Of a stretch of DNA of 64,000 bases, positions 9,326 to 20,217 are shown piece by piece (position 1 is the stretch's first letter; every line of letters starts with the position of its first letter). The notes below the pieces were generated by a model. It worked only from the letters and a program-made list of their open reading frames with translations, ran no database searches and had not been told where the DNA came from. Made by a program: the position numbers and the translations under genes. Location of the stretch: NCBI RefSeq assembly GCF_000813345.1, contig NZ_BBQF01000003.1, positions 434,001-498,000 on the forward strand, given 5' to 3'. This stretch comes from Sulfurospirillum arsenophilum NBRC 109478. GTDB taxonomy: Bacteria; Campylobacterota; Campylobacteria; Campylobacterales; Sulfurospirillaceae.

Positions 9326-9642
9326 TGTTTGACAATTTTGATCTTTCCAAAGTGGGAGCAATGCTTGAAGAAGCACAAAAACAAGCCCAAAAGATGCACG
9401 AAGATGCAAGCCATAAACAGTTCACCGCTAAAAGTGGTGGTGGAATGGTGAGCGTGAGTATGGATGGTAATGGCGAAGTGATCGATATCACGCTTGATGA
9501 TTCGCTTTTAAGCGATAAAGAATCATTACAAATTTTACTCATAAGTGCAATGAACGATGTTTCCAAAATGGTAGAAGATAATAAAAAACTAGCGACAACT
9601 CAAATGCTCTCAGGCATTGGTGGATTTGGCGCAAAAAGTTAA
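9325..9642 (+). CDS. YbaB/EbfC family nucleoid-associated protein
   Basis: A 105-residue DNA-binding protein of the YbaB/EbfC family. It has an N-terminal helix (FDLSKVGAMLEEAQKQAQKM), a central beta-sheet (FTAKSGGGMVSVSMDGNGEVIDITLD) and a C-terminal helix typical of the dimeric tweezer fold. The usual dnaX-recR neighbours are absent; here it sits between panD and an HtrA-like PDZ protein. Because the window is studded with a short palindrome, a small nucleoid protein is worth noting, but nothing links the two directly. Confidence 0.88.
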   Translation: MFDNFDLSKVGAMLEEAQKQAQKMHEDASHKQFTAKSGGGMVSVSMDGNGEVIDITLDDSLLSDKESLQILLISAMNDVSKMVEDNKKLATTQMLSGIGGFGAKS

Positions 9643-9652
9643 GGAGCAGTAT

Positions 9653-10723
9653 GTGAAACGTCTAGGTCTCTTTCTTTTTTTAATACTACAAGCCCTTTAT
9701 GCGGCTGAAGCACCAGTACCTGCTTCTAAAGCAGAGTTTGTTTATCCTGATTTTTCACAGTGTTATGAAAAGAATAGACAATCTGTTGTCTATTTTGGTA
9801 AAACACGCGCTGTTGCTATTAGCGAAAAACAAGCGGTTGCTTACTCAAAAGAGAAACCAAGTGTTTCGTATGTGAAGTACGATGCTTACTCTAATCTATA
9901 TCTGTTTGATTCCCCAAAACCGCTTATTCCTGTCAAATTAAAATCAACCAGTGAACTTAAAATGGGTGAATGGCTTGTCAGTATGACCGATAACTCTTTA
10001 GTGGCTGTCAATGCTTCCAAAATAGGTAAAAGTGGTAATGAATTGTTTGAATTTGGTGGTGTAGGTGAGGTCAATAGTCTTGTAGGCGGTCTTTGTTGCG
10101 AAATGTATGGATTAGGCATTGGCGATAAATTTTTTATCAGTTCAGAAGAGTTAGATCGTTTTATTAAAGGGCAATCCGCTTCGTTTCCAGAGCTTGGAGT
10201 CCGTGTCATTGATAGTAATGAAAGTGTTGTTGTTGATTTTGTTGATCTTTCTTTTAAAGATGCAAAGCTCAAAGCGGGTGATAAAATCACATTGCTGAAT
10301 GGTAAAAAAGTAAGTAATATTACAGAGTTTACGGAAGCGCTTAAAACATTTAAAGATCTCACCAAAGTAAGTGCTCAAATTCAGCGTGATAACGCATGGA
10401 TCGAAGAGAATATTTTGGCATCAAAATCTGCTACTAAAAAAGTTGAATCAAAAAAAGTGCCATTGCCTGAAAAGAAAAAAGAGAGTTATCTGCAAACGAA
10501 AGGCTTTAAGTTTGATAGTGAGCTCAGAATTAAAGATATAGCACGTGGTTCTTTTGCTGAACAAAGTGGTCTTAAAGTAGGTGATCGCTTAATGCAAGTC
10601 GATCAACTCCCTGTGGATCGTATGGCTGAAGCGGATACTTATTTAGCAAAAAATCGTAACCGCGAAGTGAGCCTTTTGTTTGACCGTGATGATTTTCAAT
10701 TTTTTGTAACACTGAATCGTTGA
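9653..10723 (+). CDS. Exported PDZ protein with an HtrA-like, apparently non-catalytic, protease domain
   Basis: 356 residues with an N-terminal signal peptide (LFLFLILQALYAAEA). I set the start at GTG 9653, 7 bp after an AAGGAG site; the longer frame would read through ybaB. Residues about 30-185 follow the trypsin-like HtrA plan (LKMGEWLVSM resembles LKVGDWV; NSLVGGLCCEMYGLGIG resembles the NSGGAL...VVGIN loop), but I see no His-Asp-Ser triad. Two PDZ-like domains follow, about 185-250 (FKDAKLKAGDKITLLNGKKV) and 275-356 (FAEQSGLKVGDRLMQVD). Likely a periplasmic substrate-binding or scaffold protein. Both the degenerate-protease reading and the function are inferences. Confidence 0.78.
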   Translation: MKRLGLFLFLILQALYAAEAPVPASKAEFVYPDFSQCYEKNRQSVVYFGKTRAVAISEKQAVAYSKEKPSVSYVKYDAYSNLYLFDSPKPLIPVKLKSTSELKMGEWLVSMTDNSLVAVNASKIGKSGNELFEFGGVGEVNSLVGGLCCEMYGLGIGDKFFISSEELDRFIKGQSASFPELGVRVIDSNESVVVDFVDLSFKDAKLKAGDKITLLNGKKVSNITEFTEALKTFKDLTKVSAQIQRDNAWIEENILASKSATKKVESKKVPLPEKKKESYLQTKGFKFDSELRIKDIARGSFAEQSGLKVGDRLMQVDQLPVDRMAEADTYLAKNRNREVSLLFDRDDFQFFVTLNR

Positions 10724-10733
10724 AAGGGAAGTT

Positions 10734-11594
10734 TTGAGTTCTAAAGAGTTAGTAGGAAAGTTTGAAGCATTTTTAAAAGCAAAGCTTCCCGTTATTCAAA
10801 GTTTTCACCCCCATTTTAGCCACGCTTTTGGCGAAATGCTTGATGTGGGTGGAAAACGATTTCGTCCGCTTTTACTTCTCAGTGTTGTTGAGAGTTCAAG
10901 ACCACTTCTCGTTGAAAATGCTTTACATGTAGCGCTTGGTTTAGAGATGATGCATACCTATTCGCTGATCCATGATGACCTTCCATGTATGGATAATGCA
11001 GCGCTTAGACGGGGTCATCCCACTTTACATGTAAGCTATGATGAGACGACCGCCGTTCTCATTGGAGATGCTCTTAATACCCATGCGTTTTATCTTTTAG
11101 CCAATGCACCTCTGAGTGCTGAGATTAAAATCAAACTCGTTTCTATTCTTTCTGGAGATTCTGGCATTTATGGCATGGTTCTTGGGCAAGCAATTGACTG
11201 CTTTTTTGAAGATACGCCTCTAAATATTGAAGAGCTTACCTTTTTACATCTGCATAAAACGGCTAAATTGATAGCAGCATCACTTGTGATGGGCGCAGTG
11301 ATCTGTGAACTGGATAAAGCTACACAAGAGGTTCTTTATCAGTTTGGACTCAAACTGGGGCTTTTGTTTCAAGTTCAAGATGACATTATTGATGCAACGT
11401 TGACCAGTGAAGAAGCTGGAAAGCCAACACAAAATGATGGACATAAAAACTCATTTGTGAATTTGCTAGGGCTTGAGGAAGCTAAAAAAGAGAAGCAAAA
11501 ACTTCTTCTAGAGTTGGATGGTGAGTTAAGTAAGCTCGATGCGGCTTTGTCGAAAAGACTAAAAAGCATTGTTGAAGCATATTTTAAAGGATAA
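10734..11594 (+). CDS. ispA: Polyprenyl (farnesyl/geranyl) diphosphate synthase
   Basis: Condenses isopentenyl diphosphate with allylic diphosphates to make farnesyl-type precursors of quinones and undecaprenyl lipids. The 286-residue protein shows the first aspartate-rich motif SLIHDDLPCMDN, the second VQDDIIDAT, and GGKRFRPLLLL, all typical of short-chain trans-prenyltransferases. The start is TTG after AAGGGAAG. It contains two copies of the palindromic word (LHVAL and LHVSY). The symbol is by family; chain length is not certain from sequence. Confidence 0.9.
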   Translation: MSSKELVGKFEAFLKAKLPVIQSFHPHFSHAFGEMLDVGGKRFRPLLLLSVVESSRPLLVENALHVALGLEMMHTYSLIHDDLPCMDNAALRRGHPTLHVSYDETTAVLIGDALNTHAFYLLANAPLSAEIKIKLVSILSGDSGIYGMVLGQAIDCFFEDTPLNIEELTFLHLHKTAKLIAASLVMGAVICELDKATQEVLYQFGLKLGLLFQVQDDIIDATLTSEEAGKPTQNDGHKNSFVNLLGLEEAKKEKQKLLLELDGELSKLDAALSKRLKSIVEAYFKG

Positions 11595-11601
11595 AGAGAC
11601 T

Positions 11602-13575
11602 ATGGAAAATAAAAAAATATTAAAAAAACAAGCCGATACGATTCGTTTTTTGGCAGCAGATATGGTTCAACGCGCAAACAGTGGACACCCTGGTGCGCCT
11701 ATGGGACTGGCAGATATCGTCACAATTTTAGCACGACACATTACGCACAATCCTAAAAATCCAAAATGGTTAAATCGTGATCGTTTAGTATTTAGTGGTG
11801 GACACGCGTCAGCACTTGTTTATTCTTTTTTACATTTAAGCGGTTATGACATTAGCCTAGAAGATCTTCAAAATTTTAGACAACTGGGAAGTAAAACACC
11901 AGGTCACCCCGAGTATGGCGATGTTCCAGGTGTGGAAGTCACCACAGGCCCATTAGGTCAAGGAATTTCCAATGCCATTGGTTTTGCAATGGCAACCAAA
12001 TATGCAGCCACACTTTTAAACACACCAAAAGCAGAAGTCATTACCCATAAAGTTTACTGTTTATGTGGCGATGGTGACCTCCAAGAAGGCATTAGTTATG
12101 AGGCGTGTTCACTGGCGGGGCATCTTTCTTTAGATAACTTAGTGGTTATATACGATAGCAATGCCATTACGATTGAAGGTGATACTTCTATTGCATGGAG
12201 TGAAGATGTTAAGCAACGTTTTGAAGCGCAAGGCTGGGAAGTATCACGCATTGATGGGCATAATTACGATGAAATCAATGAAGTGTTAGAGCAAGCTAAA
12301 GAGCAAACAAAGCCTTATTTGATTATTGCCGATACAACGATTGCTAAAGGTGCTTGTGAGATGGAAGGCAGTCACCATGCGCATGGTTCACCTTTAGGAT
12401 GTGAAGAGATTGAAAATTCTAAAAAGAAAGCAGGGTTTGATCCCGAAAAAAGTTTTAGTGTTGATGAAGATGTACGTGCTCGCTTTAACTGTGCCCTTGA
12501 AAAAGGAGATCTTGCAGAAGCAAACTGGAATGCACTGGTTAAAAACGGTTTAAGTGTTGAGCAAAAAGCATTGCTTGAAGCACTACTAAAGCCTGATTTT
12601 TCAAAGATCGAGTGGCCAAATTTTGAGAGTGATGTGGCAACGCGTGATAGCAATGGAAAAATTCTCAATGCCATTGCCAAAGCGATTCCTAGCTTCTTAG
12701 GCGGTAGTGCAGACCTTGGCCCTTCCAATAAAAGTGAGCTGAACGGTATGGGTGATTTTCCCTTTGGTCGTAACATTCACTTTGGTATTCGTGAGCATGC
12801 AATGGGCGCGATTATCAATGCTTTTGCTCTGTATGGATTATTCATTCCATTTGGGGCAACGTTCTTCATCTTTAGTGATTATATGAAACCTTCTGTGCGT
12901 TTAGCCGCATTGATGAAACTGAAAAACTTTTACATCTGGACACATGATAGCATCGGTGTGGGAGAAGATGGCCCAACGCATCAACCAATCGAGCAACTGA
13001 GCCAATTTAGAGCACTTCCAAACTTCTACGTTTACCGCCCATGCGATGGTAGAGAGAACGTTAAAGCATGGCAAAAAGCGCTCAGTATGCAAGCGCCTGC
13101 AGCATTTGTTTGTTCACGTCAAAAGCTGAAAGCTTTGAAAGATGATAGAGCGTATGGGGACGTTGAAAATGGCGGGTATTTGCTGAAAAAGCGCGACAAT
13201 GCTACGGTAACATTACTTGCAAGTGGTAGTGAAGTGTATATGGCTCTTGAAGTAGGTTGTATGCTGACTAAAATGGGTGTTATTACAAACATAGTAAGTG
13301 TACCTTGTTTTGATCTTTTGGTAGAGCAAGATAAAGCGTATATTGACACGATTATTGATCCTAAAACAAAGACTTTTGCAATTGAAGCAAGTGCTGGGCT
13401 AGAGTGGTACCGCTTTGCCGATGAAGTGATTGGTATGAAACGCTTTGGCGCAAGCGCACCTGCTGAACTTCTGTTTGAAAAATTTGGCTTAACATCGGAT
13501 GCAATTACTGAGAAAGTCTGTACAACACTTGGCGTTGCTTATCAAAAAAGCAGTGGTGTAGGCTGCAAGTGCTAG
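11602..13575 (+). CDS. tkt: Transketolase
   Basis: Thiamine-diphosphate enzyme of the non-oxidative pentose phosphate pathway, 657 residues. Signatures include SGHPGAPMGLAD, FSGGHASALVYSFLHLSGYD, PGHPEYGDVPGVEVTTGPLG, the TPP-binding GDGDLQEGISYEA...YDSNAITIEG region, GSHHAHGSPLG, and GIREHAMGAI with the catalytic Glu. The start ATG follows AAGAGAC; the upstream Met codons in the same frame lie inside ispA. Packed between ispA and the HAD phosphatase with minimal gaps. Confidence 0.97.
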   Translation: MENKKILKKQADTIRFLAADMVQRANSGHPGAPMGLADIVTILARHITHNPKNPKWLNRDRLVFSGGHASALVYSFLHLSGYDISLEDLQNFRQLGSKTPGHPEYGDVPGVEVTTGPLGQGISNAIGFAMATKYAATLLNTPKAEVITHKVYCLCGDGDLQEGISYEACSLAGHLSLDNLVVIYDSNAITIEGDTSIAWSEDVKQRFEAQGWEVSRIDGHNYDEINEVLEQAKEQTKPYLIIADTTIAKGACEMEGSHHAHGSPLGCEEIENSKKKAGFDPEKSFSVDEDVRARFNCALEKGDLAEANWNALVKNGLSVEQKALLEALLKPDFSKIEWPNFESDVATRDSNGKILNAIAKAIPSFLGGSADLGPSNKSELNGMGDFPFGRNIHFGIREHAMGAIINAFALYGLFIPFGATFFIFSDYMKPSVRLAALMKLKNFYIWTHDSIGVGEDGPTHQPIEQLSQFRALPNFYVYRPCDGRENVKAWQKALSMQAPAAFVCSRQKLKALKDDRAYGDVENGGYLLKKRDNATVTLLASGSEVYMALEVGCMLTKMGVITNIVSVPCFDLLVEQDKAYIDTIIDPKTKTFAIEASAGLEWYRFADEVIGMKRFGASAPAELLFEKFGLTSDAITEKVCTTLGVAYQKSSGVGCKC

Positions 13576-13576
13576 T

Positions 13577-14233
13577 ATGAGTAGGGTCATCATTTTTGAC
13601 CTTGATGGTACACTTCTTGATACATTAGAAGATATTGCCATCAGTGCCAATTTTGCATTAACTTCGCTTGGTTTTAAAGCTGAAGAATCTCAAAAATACC
13701 GCTATTTTGTAGGGGAGGGTGTTTTCAAACTCTTTGAAAACATCTTTGCCTCTCATCTTCAAGATAAAGAGACGATTCAAAAAGCGGTTGCGCTTTTTGA
13801 AAGTCATTACGCTAAACAGTTTAACCAAAATACCAAGCTATATGATGGCATTAGTAAAATGCTAAGCTTCCTTCAAAAAAGAGACTTTAAGATGGCCATT
13901 CTTTCCAACAAACCCGATAGTTTTACAAAGTTATGTGCCATCAAATATTTGCGTGAATGGAAATTTGACGTGGTTTACGGCGCACGTGAAGGTGTGCCCA
14001 GAAAGCCTCATCCTAAGGGTGCTTTGGACATTAGCGAACTTTTACATGTAAAGCCTGAAGAGTGTTATTATTTAGGTGATACGATGATCGACATGCAAAC
14101 AGCTAATAGTGCAGGAATGATAGCGCTTGGCGCATTATGGGGATTTAGGGAAGAAGCGGAGCTTAGAGAACATGGAGCGAAGCATTTAATGAAAACTCCC
14201 AGCGAGGTGATAAAGCTCCTCGCCGAGGTTTAA
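13577..14233 (+). CDS. HAD-family hydrolase, phosphoglycolate phosphatase-like
   Basis: 218 residues with the HAD motifs: motif I IFDLDGTLLDTLEDI (nucleophile Asp), motif II MAILSNKP, the conserved Lys in RKPHPKGAL, and motif IV YYLGDTMIDMQTA. The cap domain is the helical C1 type seen in Gph and PpaX enzymes. It starts 1 bp after the tkt stop, so it probably belongs to the same transcript. The exact substrate is unclear. It contains an exact TTTACATGTAAA word read as LLHVKPEE. Confidence 0.88.
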   Translation: MSRVIIFDLDGTLLDTLEDIAISANFALTSLGFKAEESQKYRYFVGEGVFKLFENIFASHLQDKETIQKAVALFESHYAKQFNQNTKLYDGISKMLSFLQKRDFKMAILSNKPDSFTKLCAIKYLREWKFDVVYGAREGVPRKPHPKGALDISELLHVKPEECYYLGDTMIDMQTANSAGMIALGALWGFREEAELREHGAKHLMKTPSEVIKLLAEV

Positions 14234-14236
14234 GGT

Positions 14237-16096
14237 TTAGGATTTAAATTTTCCTAATTCGTTGTTAAGATTCTCTGTCATTGAGTGAAGGTGCTCAGAT
14301 GCCTGAGAGACATTGTCAATGCTAGTGACATTCTCTTTCGAAATCACATTGATCTTCTCGATCTCTTCAACCATTCCCTTGATTTGTGTTGCGGTATGGA
14401 CAAAGTTATCAACGGTTGCATGTGCATCTTCAATGGTTTTTTGAATGGTTGTATCGATATTGTTCATACCATTTTGCAACTCAATAGAAATAGATGCTAA
14501 AGCATTGACTTCTTGTGCATTATGGGCAATGTCGGTATTGGCATCCATAATAGATTGAACAACCACATTAATGGTTGCATCAATCTCTACCAAGCTCTTT
14601 TGCGTACGTTCGGCAAGTTTACGCACTTCATCGGCAACAACCGCAAATCCGCGTCCATGCTCACCTGCACGTGCCGCTTCGATCGCAGCATTAAGGGCTA
14701 GAAGGTTTGTTTGATCGGCAATATCACGAATGATACTAAGAACTTCTTTGACCTCATTGGCATTGTGGCTTACCGTATTGAGACGATCTGCTAACCCTTG
14801 TTCTTTGACAGCCGTCTCTTGCATTGTGCGCTCAAGTTGTTCCGCTTGATTTTTAACCGTATTGATGTCTTGTTGTGTTTTACGCAATGCCTCTTGCGAT
14901 GCGGTTGCTTTTTCGACAGAAGCTTCAATTGCGCTGGTAAGTGCAATACCACTGTCTTTGGTTTTACTCACAATTTTAGACTCGGCATCGACATTTCGTA
15001 CAACTTCAGAAGCGGTACGTGAAAGCTCTTCCGAGATAGATGCATTTTCATTACTGATCTCTTTAGATTTTTTAACAATTTCATGGAGTTTTTCAATAAA
15101 TTTGTTGATGTTGCCTGAAACTTGTCCAAATTCGTCGTGGGTTGAAGATTGAAGTCTTTGTCTAAGATCACCTTCACTACTGGAAAGATCTTTGACAACG
15201 TTGTTAAGCTTATCGAGGGGATCAAGAAGTATTTTAATTAAAAAAGCCATAATAGCGACGGAGAGTATCAGCATGATCAGACCCATAACAAAAAGTTCTT
15301 TGATTTGACCATTTAGGAACTCGTACGCAGACTCTTTTTCAAAAACAATTCCAGGAATCCAACTGGTTTCTTCTGATCTTTTAAATGCAAAAAGCTTAGT
15401 GGTGTCTAAATGAAATTCAATAATTCCTTCAGGTTCATCCTTGATTTTTGGAGCTAAAACAGACTCTTTCCCTAAACGATCAGCTTTCGGGTGTGCGATA
15501 ACCGTTTTTTTGGCATCCAAAAGCATTCCATAGCCACCGTTAAAGTTAATGTCGCTGACCGCTTTAACGATACGAGTGAGCTCAAAAGAGGTTGCCACTA
15601 CACCAATCATTTTACCATTTTTAACGATAGGTGCCATAACGGCAACAAGATCGATCGGATCGGCAGATCCACGGTAAATATCTGTCATACCAGGTTTACC
15701 TGTTGCTTTTCCCATAATGTACCATGCTCGAGCACGTGGGTCAACTTTTGGGATAGTATCACTACCATAGATCATAATGCCACTGGCTTCAATCCCCAAA
15801 AAGCTATCACGTCCTTCTGTTGCTTTGGTTGTTTCTTTAAGTATCGCTTTGACTTGTGCTTCACTCATATTTTCAATATCTGTAAGCATACGTGCTGAGC
15901 TTTCTAGGCTATGTTTCTTACTCAAAATCCACAGGTCAATATAATCTGTTAGAGAGCGTGAAGCCATTTTGAGGTTTGCCTCGACTTGAATAATGCTATT
16001 TTTCTTGGTATCGATGTAACTTACCACACCAAATGCTGTAAGGCTGATACAGATTAAAAGTGCGATAATGAGGGTAACTTTCGTCTTGAAGTTCAT
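14237..16096 (-). CDS. Methyl-accepting chemotaxis protein, dCache type (copy 1 of 3)
   Basis: Chemoreceptor of 619 residues. TM1 is at about 7-27, and a periplasmic dCache-type sensor spans about 30-260 with DPRARAWY and VAVMAPI segments. TM2 is near 270-296, followed by a HAMP domain ([20 protein letters not shown]) and the signalling hairpin with [20 protein letters not shown] and [20 protein letters not shown] at the tip. No CheR-binding pentapeptide; the protein ends ELGKFKS. The RxWY segment is reminiscent of amino-acid-binding dCache receptors, but the ligand cannot be read from sequence. Converges on the tkt/HAD operon with a 3-bp gap. Confidence 0.95.
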   Translation of the reverse strand: MNFKTKVTLIIALLICISLTAFGVVSYIDTKKNSIIQVEANLKMASRSLTDYIDLWILSKKHSLESSARMLTDIENMSEAQVKAILKETTKATEGRDSFLGIEASGIMIYGSDTIPKVDPRARAWYIMGKATGKPGMTDIYRGSADPIDLVAVMAPIVKNGKMIGVVATSFELTRIVKAVSDINFNGGYGMLLDAKKTVIAHPKADRLGKESVLAPKIKDEPEGIIEFHLDTTKLFAFKRSEETSWIPGIVFEKESAYEFLNGQIKELFVMGLIMLILSVAIMAFLIKILLDPLDKLNNVVKDLSSSEGDLRQRLQSSTHDEFGQVSGNINKFIEKLHEIVKKSKEISNENASISEELSRTASEVVRNVDAESKIVSKTKDSGIALTSAIEASVEKATASQEALRKTQQDINTVKNQAEQLERTMQETAVKEQGLADRLNTVSHNANEVKEVLSIIRDIADQTNLLALNAAIEAARAGEHGRGFAVVADEVRKLAERTQKSLVEIDATINVVVQSIMDANTDIAHNAQEVNALASISIELQNGMNNIDTTIQKTIEDAHATVDNFVHTATQIKGMVEEIEKINVISKENVTSIDNVSQASEHLHSMTENLNNELGKFKS

Positions 16097-16321
16097 AAAT
16101 GACCCCTTTTTTATGTGATAGTGTGTTTACATGTACAATACAGTTATATCTATTTGGAACTGAATTATTAACGTTGAGATTTTTATTATAGCGCCTTACT
16201 TGTGACCTAAATGAGACTTTTAATGAGGATTAGAGTCTTTTTTTGACTGAAATCTTAAGATTATAGCATCTTTTGATGGCGAAAATATTAAAAAAATGTT
16301 GTAAATCAAGGTAGTTATCTT

Positions 16322-16355
16322 TGATGTCCAAGAATCATACTTAGCTTGGACATCA
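16322..16355 (-). terminator. Hairpin 3' of chemoreceptor copy 2
   Basis: TGATGTCCAAG and CTTGGACATCA form a perfect 11-bp stem around a 12-nt loop, 15 bp past the stop of the second receptor gene. There is no uridine tract after it on the minus strand, so termination by this hairpin is inferred from position. The rest of the 274-bp gap to the first receptor's start holds a TACATGTA word and AT-rich sequence that may include the promoter of copy 1. Confidence 0.5.
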
Positions 16356-16370
16356 GAGTGTATTGAGAGT

Positions 16371-18251
16371 TTATGACTTGAATTTTCCCAGTTCGTTGTT
16401 AAGGTTTTCGGTCATTACATGTAAATGCTCAGATGCCTGCGAAACATTGTCAATGCTGGTGACATTTTCTTTGGAGATGACATTTATTTTTTCAATTTCA
16501 TTGACGATATGTTTAATGCGTGTTGAGGTGTCTATGAAACTTTCAACCGTGACATGGGTGTCTTGGGTTGTTTTGTGGATGATAGTAGCAATGGTATTCA
16601 TCTCTTCTTGTAATTCAACAGAGACGGCGGCTAACGCAATGACTTCACTAGCATTGGTCGCAATGTCAGTGTTGGCATCCATAATAGATTGAACGACCAC
16701 ATTAATCGTTGCATCAATTTCCACTAAACTTTTTTGCGTACGTTCGGCAAGTTTACGTACTTCATCCGCAACAACCGCAAATCCACGTCCATGCTCACCC
16801 GCACGTGCTGCTTCAATCGCAGCATTAAGGGCAAGAAGGTTGGTTTGGTCTGCAATTTCACGAATAATATTCAAAACTTCTTTAACTTCATTCGCATTTT
16901 GGCTGACAGTATGAAGACGCTCAGCCAAGCTTTGCTCTTTTAGTGCCGTTGCTTGCATGGTAGTTTCAAGGTGTTCGACTTTATTTTTCACATCGCTGAT
17001 GTCTGTTTGCGTTTGTTGCAAAATCTGTTGAGACGCTTTGGCTTTTTCCACGGAAGCCTCAATGGTCTTGGTTAACGCTAACCCTTCTTGTTTTGTATTT
17101 TCTACGATCTTGGATTCAGCATCGACATTTTTGACGACTTCCGTGGCGGTACGTGAGAGTTCTTCAGAGATAGAAGCATTTTCATTGCTAATGGTTTTAG
17201 ATTTTTTGACAATTTCATGCAGTTTTTCAATAAATTTATTGATACTAAGTGAAACATGTCCAAACTCATCTTTATGCTCTACAATGAGTCTTTGGCGAAG
17301 ATCTCCATCGCTACTTGAGAGCGCTTCTACAACATTATTAAGATTATCAAGAGGCATAAGGAGTTTTTTGATGAAAAAGATCATGACACCGATGGAGACG
17401 ATAAGCATAACCAGCCCCATGAAAAAAAGTTCTTGAATTTGCGCAGATAAAAAAGTATACGCTGCGGATTTATCAAAGGTGATAGCGGGGGTCCAGCCTG
17501 TTTCAGTTGAGATTTTATAGGCAAATATTTTTTCAATACCGTTAAATGTGTAGTTGACAATCGCCTCTTTTTTGTCTCCGAATTGTCGTGTTAATTCAGG
17601 GACTAATGTAGCGAGGTCTTTTCCTAATAGCTCTTTATTGGGGTGCGCGATTAAAACGCCTTTGGTATCGGTAAGGACTCCGTAGCCACCATTAAAGTTA
17701 ATGTCGGAAAGGGTTTTAAAGAGAGCATCTAGTTCAATATTGGTTGCAATAACACCGACAAGTGTACCATTGTGAAAGATAGGTGCCATGACGGCAACAA
17801 CGTATTTTTTGGTACTAGAGCTGATAAATGCGTCACTGGCTCCTGCTTGCTTAGATGTCTTAGCTGTAATATACCAAGGACGTGTGCGTGGATCAAATCC
17901 AGCAGCTACTTTTGCACCACTTCCGTAGAGCATTTTGCCATTTTCAAATCCAATGAAAGAGTCAACACCCCCAATAGTTTTGGTTGTTTCTTGTAGTTTT
18001 GTTTTGATTTCATCCTCACTCAAGGATGCAATAGTGGAGAGTGAGCGAGCGGTTGCATCGACAACGTCTTTTTTAGAAGAGATCCAAAGGTCAATATAAT
18101 CACTCAACGAGCGTGACGCCATTTGGATGCTAGACTCGACTTGAATAACACTATTTTTTTTCGTATCAATGTAGCTAAAAAAACCAAAAATGGTAAGACT
18201 CAGAAACATAAGTGCTGAGATGGTGAGTGTAACTTTTGTTTTGAATTGCAT
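16371..18251 (-). CDS. Methyl-accepting chemotaxis protein, dCache type (copy 2 of 3)
   Basis: 626 residues with the same plan as its neighbours: TM1 near 7-27, periplasmic dCache sensor ([33 protein letters not shown]), TM2 near 275-300, HAMP, and the cytoplasmic signalling domain with the conserved tip [20 protein letters not shown]. The signalling half is nearly identical to copies 1 and 3, while the sensor half has diverged, suggesting duplication followed by ligand diversification. The C-terminal ELGKFKS is shared by all three. Confidence 0.95.
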   Translation of the reverse strand: MQFKTKVTLTISALMFLSLTIFGFFSYIDTKKNSVIQVESSIQMASRSLSDYIDLWISSKKDVVDATARSLSTIASLSEDEIKTKLQETTKTIGGVDSFIGFENGKMLYGSGAKVAAGFDPRTRPWYITAKTSKQAGASDAFISSSTKKYVVAVMAPIFHNGTLVGVIATNIELDALFKTLSDINFNGGYGVLTDTKGVLIAHPNKELLGKDLATLVPELTRQFGDKKEAIVNYTFNGIEKIFAYKISTETGWTPAITFDKSAAYTFLSAQIQELFFMGLVMLIVSIGVMIFFIKKLLMPLDNLNNVVEALSSSDGDLRQRLIVEHKDEFGHVSLSINKFIEKLHEIVKKSKTISNENASISEELSRTATEVVKNVDAESKIVENTKQEGLALTKTIEASVEKAKASQQILQQTQTDISDVKNKVEHLETTMQATALKEQSLAERLHTVSQNANEVKEVLNIIREIADQTNLLALNAAIEAARAGEHGRGFAVVADEVRKLAERTQKSLVEIDATINVVVQSIMDANTDIATNASEVIALAAVSVELQEEMNTIATIIHKTTQDTHVTVESFIDTSTRIKHIVNEIEKINVISKENVTSIDNVSQASEHLHVMTENLNNELGKFKS

Positions 18252-18312
18252 ATTAATCCCCCTATATCAAATTACATTAAGTTATTCTAACACAAAATGT
18301 CACACAGGGATA

Positions 18313-18345
18313 TACTCCAAGCAAAGAAACGCTTTACTTGGAGTA
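18313..18345 (-). terminator. Hairpin 3' of chemoreceptor copy 3
   Basis: TACTCCAAG pairs with CTTGGAGTA, and inside it AAAG pairs with CTTT across single-base bulges. It lies just past the stop of copy 3 and before the start of copy 2. No strong uridine tract follows on the minus strand. It is the counterpart of the hairpin after copy 2. Confidence 0.5.
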
Positions 18346-18351
18346 AAAGTG

Positions 18352-20217
18352 TTACGACTTAAACTTGCCAAGCTCGTTGTTGAGATTTTCAGTCATAACA
18401 TGTAAATGTTCACTGGCTTGAGAAACATTGTCGATGCTTCCCACATTCTCTTTAGAGATCACATTGATCTTTTCGATTTCATCGACGATCTTTTTGATTT
18501 TAGAAGCCGTATCAATAAAGTCATTAACCGTATGGTGTGATTCATCAATGGTTTTATGAATGATGTTTGCGACATTATTCATACCATCTTGCAGTTCTAT
18601 TGAGATAGAAGCTAAGGCATTGACTTCTTGTGCATTTGCAGTAATATCTGTATTGGCATCCATAATAGATTGAACCACGACATTGATGGTTGCATCAATC
18701 TCTACCAAGCTCTTTTGCGTTCGTTCAGCAAGTTTACGTACTTCATCGGCAACAACCGCAAAGCCTCGTCCATGTTCACCTGCACGTGCCGCTTCAATCG
18801 CAGCATTAAGGGCAAGAAGGTTTGTTTGATCAGCAATATCACGAATGATATTGAGGACATCTTTCACTTCATTAGCATTATGACTGACGGTATTCAGACG
18901 TTCTGCTAAACCTTGCTCTTTGGCTGCGGTTGCTTGCATGGTGTGTTCAAGTTGTTCTACTTTAGTTTTAACATCTGAAATGTCTTGTTGGGTATCACTG
19001 AGTGCTTTTTGAGAGTCTTTAGCTTTTACAACAGAGCATTCAATGGATTTGACTAATGCAATACCTTCTTCTTTGGTATTTTCAACAATTTTAGATTCTG
19101 TATCCACATTTCTTACAACTTCAGATGCTGTTCGTGAGAGTTCTTCTGAGATAGAAGCATTTTCATTACTAATCGTTTTAGACTTTTTCACAATCTCATG
19201 GAGTTTTTCAATGAACTTGTTAATGTTACGAGAAACTTGTGCAAATTCATCATTGGCAGTAGCTTGAAGTCTTTGTCTAAGATCACCTTCTGCACTTGAG
19301 AGTTCTTTGACTACATCATTGAGGTGATCAAGCGGGCGTAGAAGGGCTTTTATCAAGATGATCATGATTCCGATTGAGAGGATCAGCATGACAAGCCCCA
19401 TAAGCATTAAGTCTCTAATTTGAGCACTCAAAAAGGCATAGGCAGTCTCTTTATCAAAGGTAATACCAGGTGTCCAGCCTGTCTCAGCCGATACTTTAAA
19501 GGCAAAAATTTTATTGGAACCTTGGAATTCATACTCAATAAAGCCCTCTTTTTTCTCTTTAAATTCTTTGCTAAGCGTTGATTCTGTTCCAAGGAGTTCT
19601 TTTTTAGGGTGTGCGACGATCATTTTTTTGGTATCAAGGAGTATCCCGTATCCTCCATTAAAATTGACATCACCAACGGCTTTTACCAAAGTTTCTAAGG
19701 GAAGATCAATTCCTACAACACCGATCATGGTATTGTTTTTTATAATAGGTGCCATAACGGTTACCATAAGCACTTTAGCAGTTGCTCCTACATACGCGTC
19801 GGTAATGCCGACTTTGCCTTCCGTTTTTGCCTGTTTATACCAACCACGAGAGCGTGGATCGTATCCTTCGGCTTTTTTCTTGCCGCTACCATAGATCATT
19901 TTGCCATCTTCAAAGCCAGCGTAGGATTCCATTGCATCAAATGTTTTACTCATCTCTTTGAGTTTAGCTTCTAATTCAGCATCATCCATTGTATTACTGT
20001 TGGTCAAAGAGCGCGCAGCTCCAGCCACACCACTTTTTTTAGAAGCAACCCAGAGGTCGATATAATCCGTTAATGCCCGTGATGCCATTTGAAGGCTGGC
20101 TTCAATTTGCACAACGCTATTTTTCTTGGTATCAATGTAGCTAAAGAGACTAAAGATGCCTAAACTGAGAAACATCAATACGGAGATGGTTACGATAATT
20201 TTTGCTTTAAACGACAT
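18352..20217 (-). CDS. Methyl-accepting chemotaxis protein, dCache type (copy 3 of 3)
   Basis: 621 residues. TM1 near 7-27; dCache sensor with [20 protein letters not shown] and [22 protein letters not shown]2 near 270-297; HAMP; and the same signalling module and ELGKFKS end as copies 1 and 2. The Y-R-WY pattern of the sensor resembles the amino-acid-recognition motif described for dCache domains, so an amino acid ligand is possible but unproven. It is the most upstream of the three and faces the divergent class V aminotransferase gene. Confidence 0.95.
   Translation of the reverse strand: MSFKAKIIVTISVLMFLSLGIFSLFSYIDTKKNSVVQIEASLQMASRALTDYIDLWVASKKSGVAGAARSLTNSNTMDDAELEAKLKEMSKTFDAMESYAGFEDGKMIYGSGKKKAEGYDPRSRGWYKQAKTEGKVGITDAYVGATAKVLMVTVMAPIIKNNTMIGVVGIDLPLETLVKAVGDVNFNGGYGILLDTKKMIVAHPKKELLGTESTLSKEFKEKKEGFIEYEFQGSNKIFAFKVSAETGWTPGITFDKETAYAFLSAQIRDLMLMGLVMLILSIGIMIILIKALLRPLDHLNDVVKELSSAEGDLRQRLQATANDEFAQVSRNINKFIEKLHEIVKKSKTISNENASISEELSRTASEVVRNVDTESKIVENTKEEGIALVKSIECSVVKAKDSQKALSDTQQDISDVKTKVEQLEHTMQATAAKEQGLAERLNTVSHNANEVKDVLNIIRDIADQTNLLALNAAIEAARAGEHGRGFAVVADEVRKLAERTQKSLVEIDATINVVVQSIMDANTDITANAQEVNALASISIELQDGMNNVANIIHKTIDESHHTVNDFIDTASKIKKIVDEIEKINVISKENVGSIDNVSQASEHLHVMTENLNNELGKFKS

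Noticed and set aside
15491-15898. 135-codon plus-strand frame within chemoreceptor copy 1
   Set aside because: Equivalent antisense frames occur in copies 2 and 3 because the sequences are paralogous, so their presence is not independent evidence for a gene.
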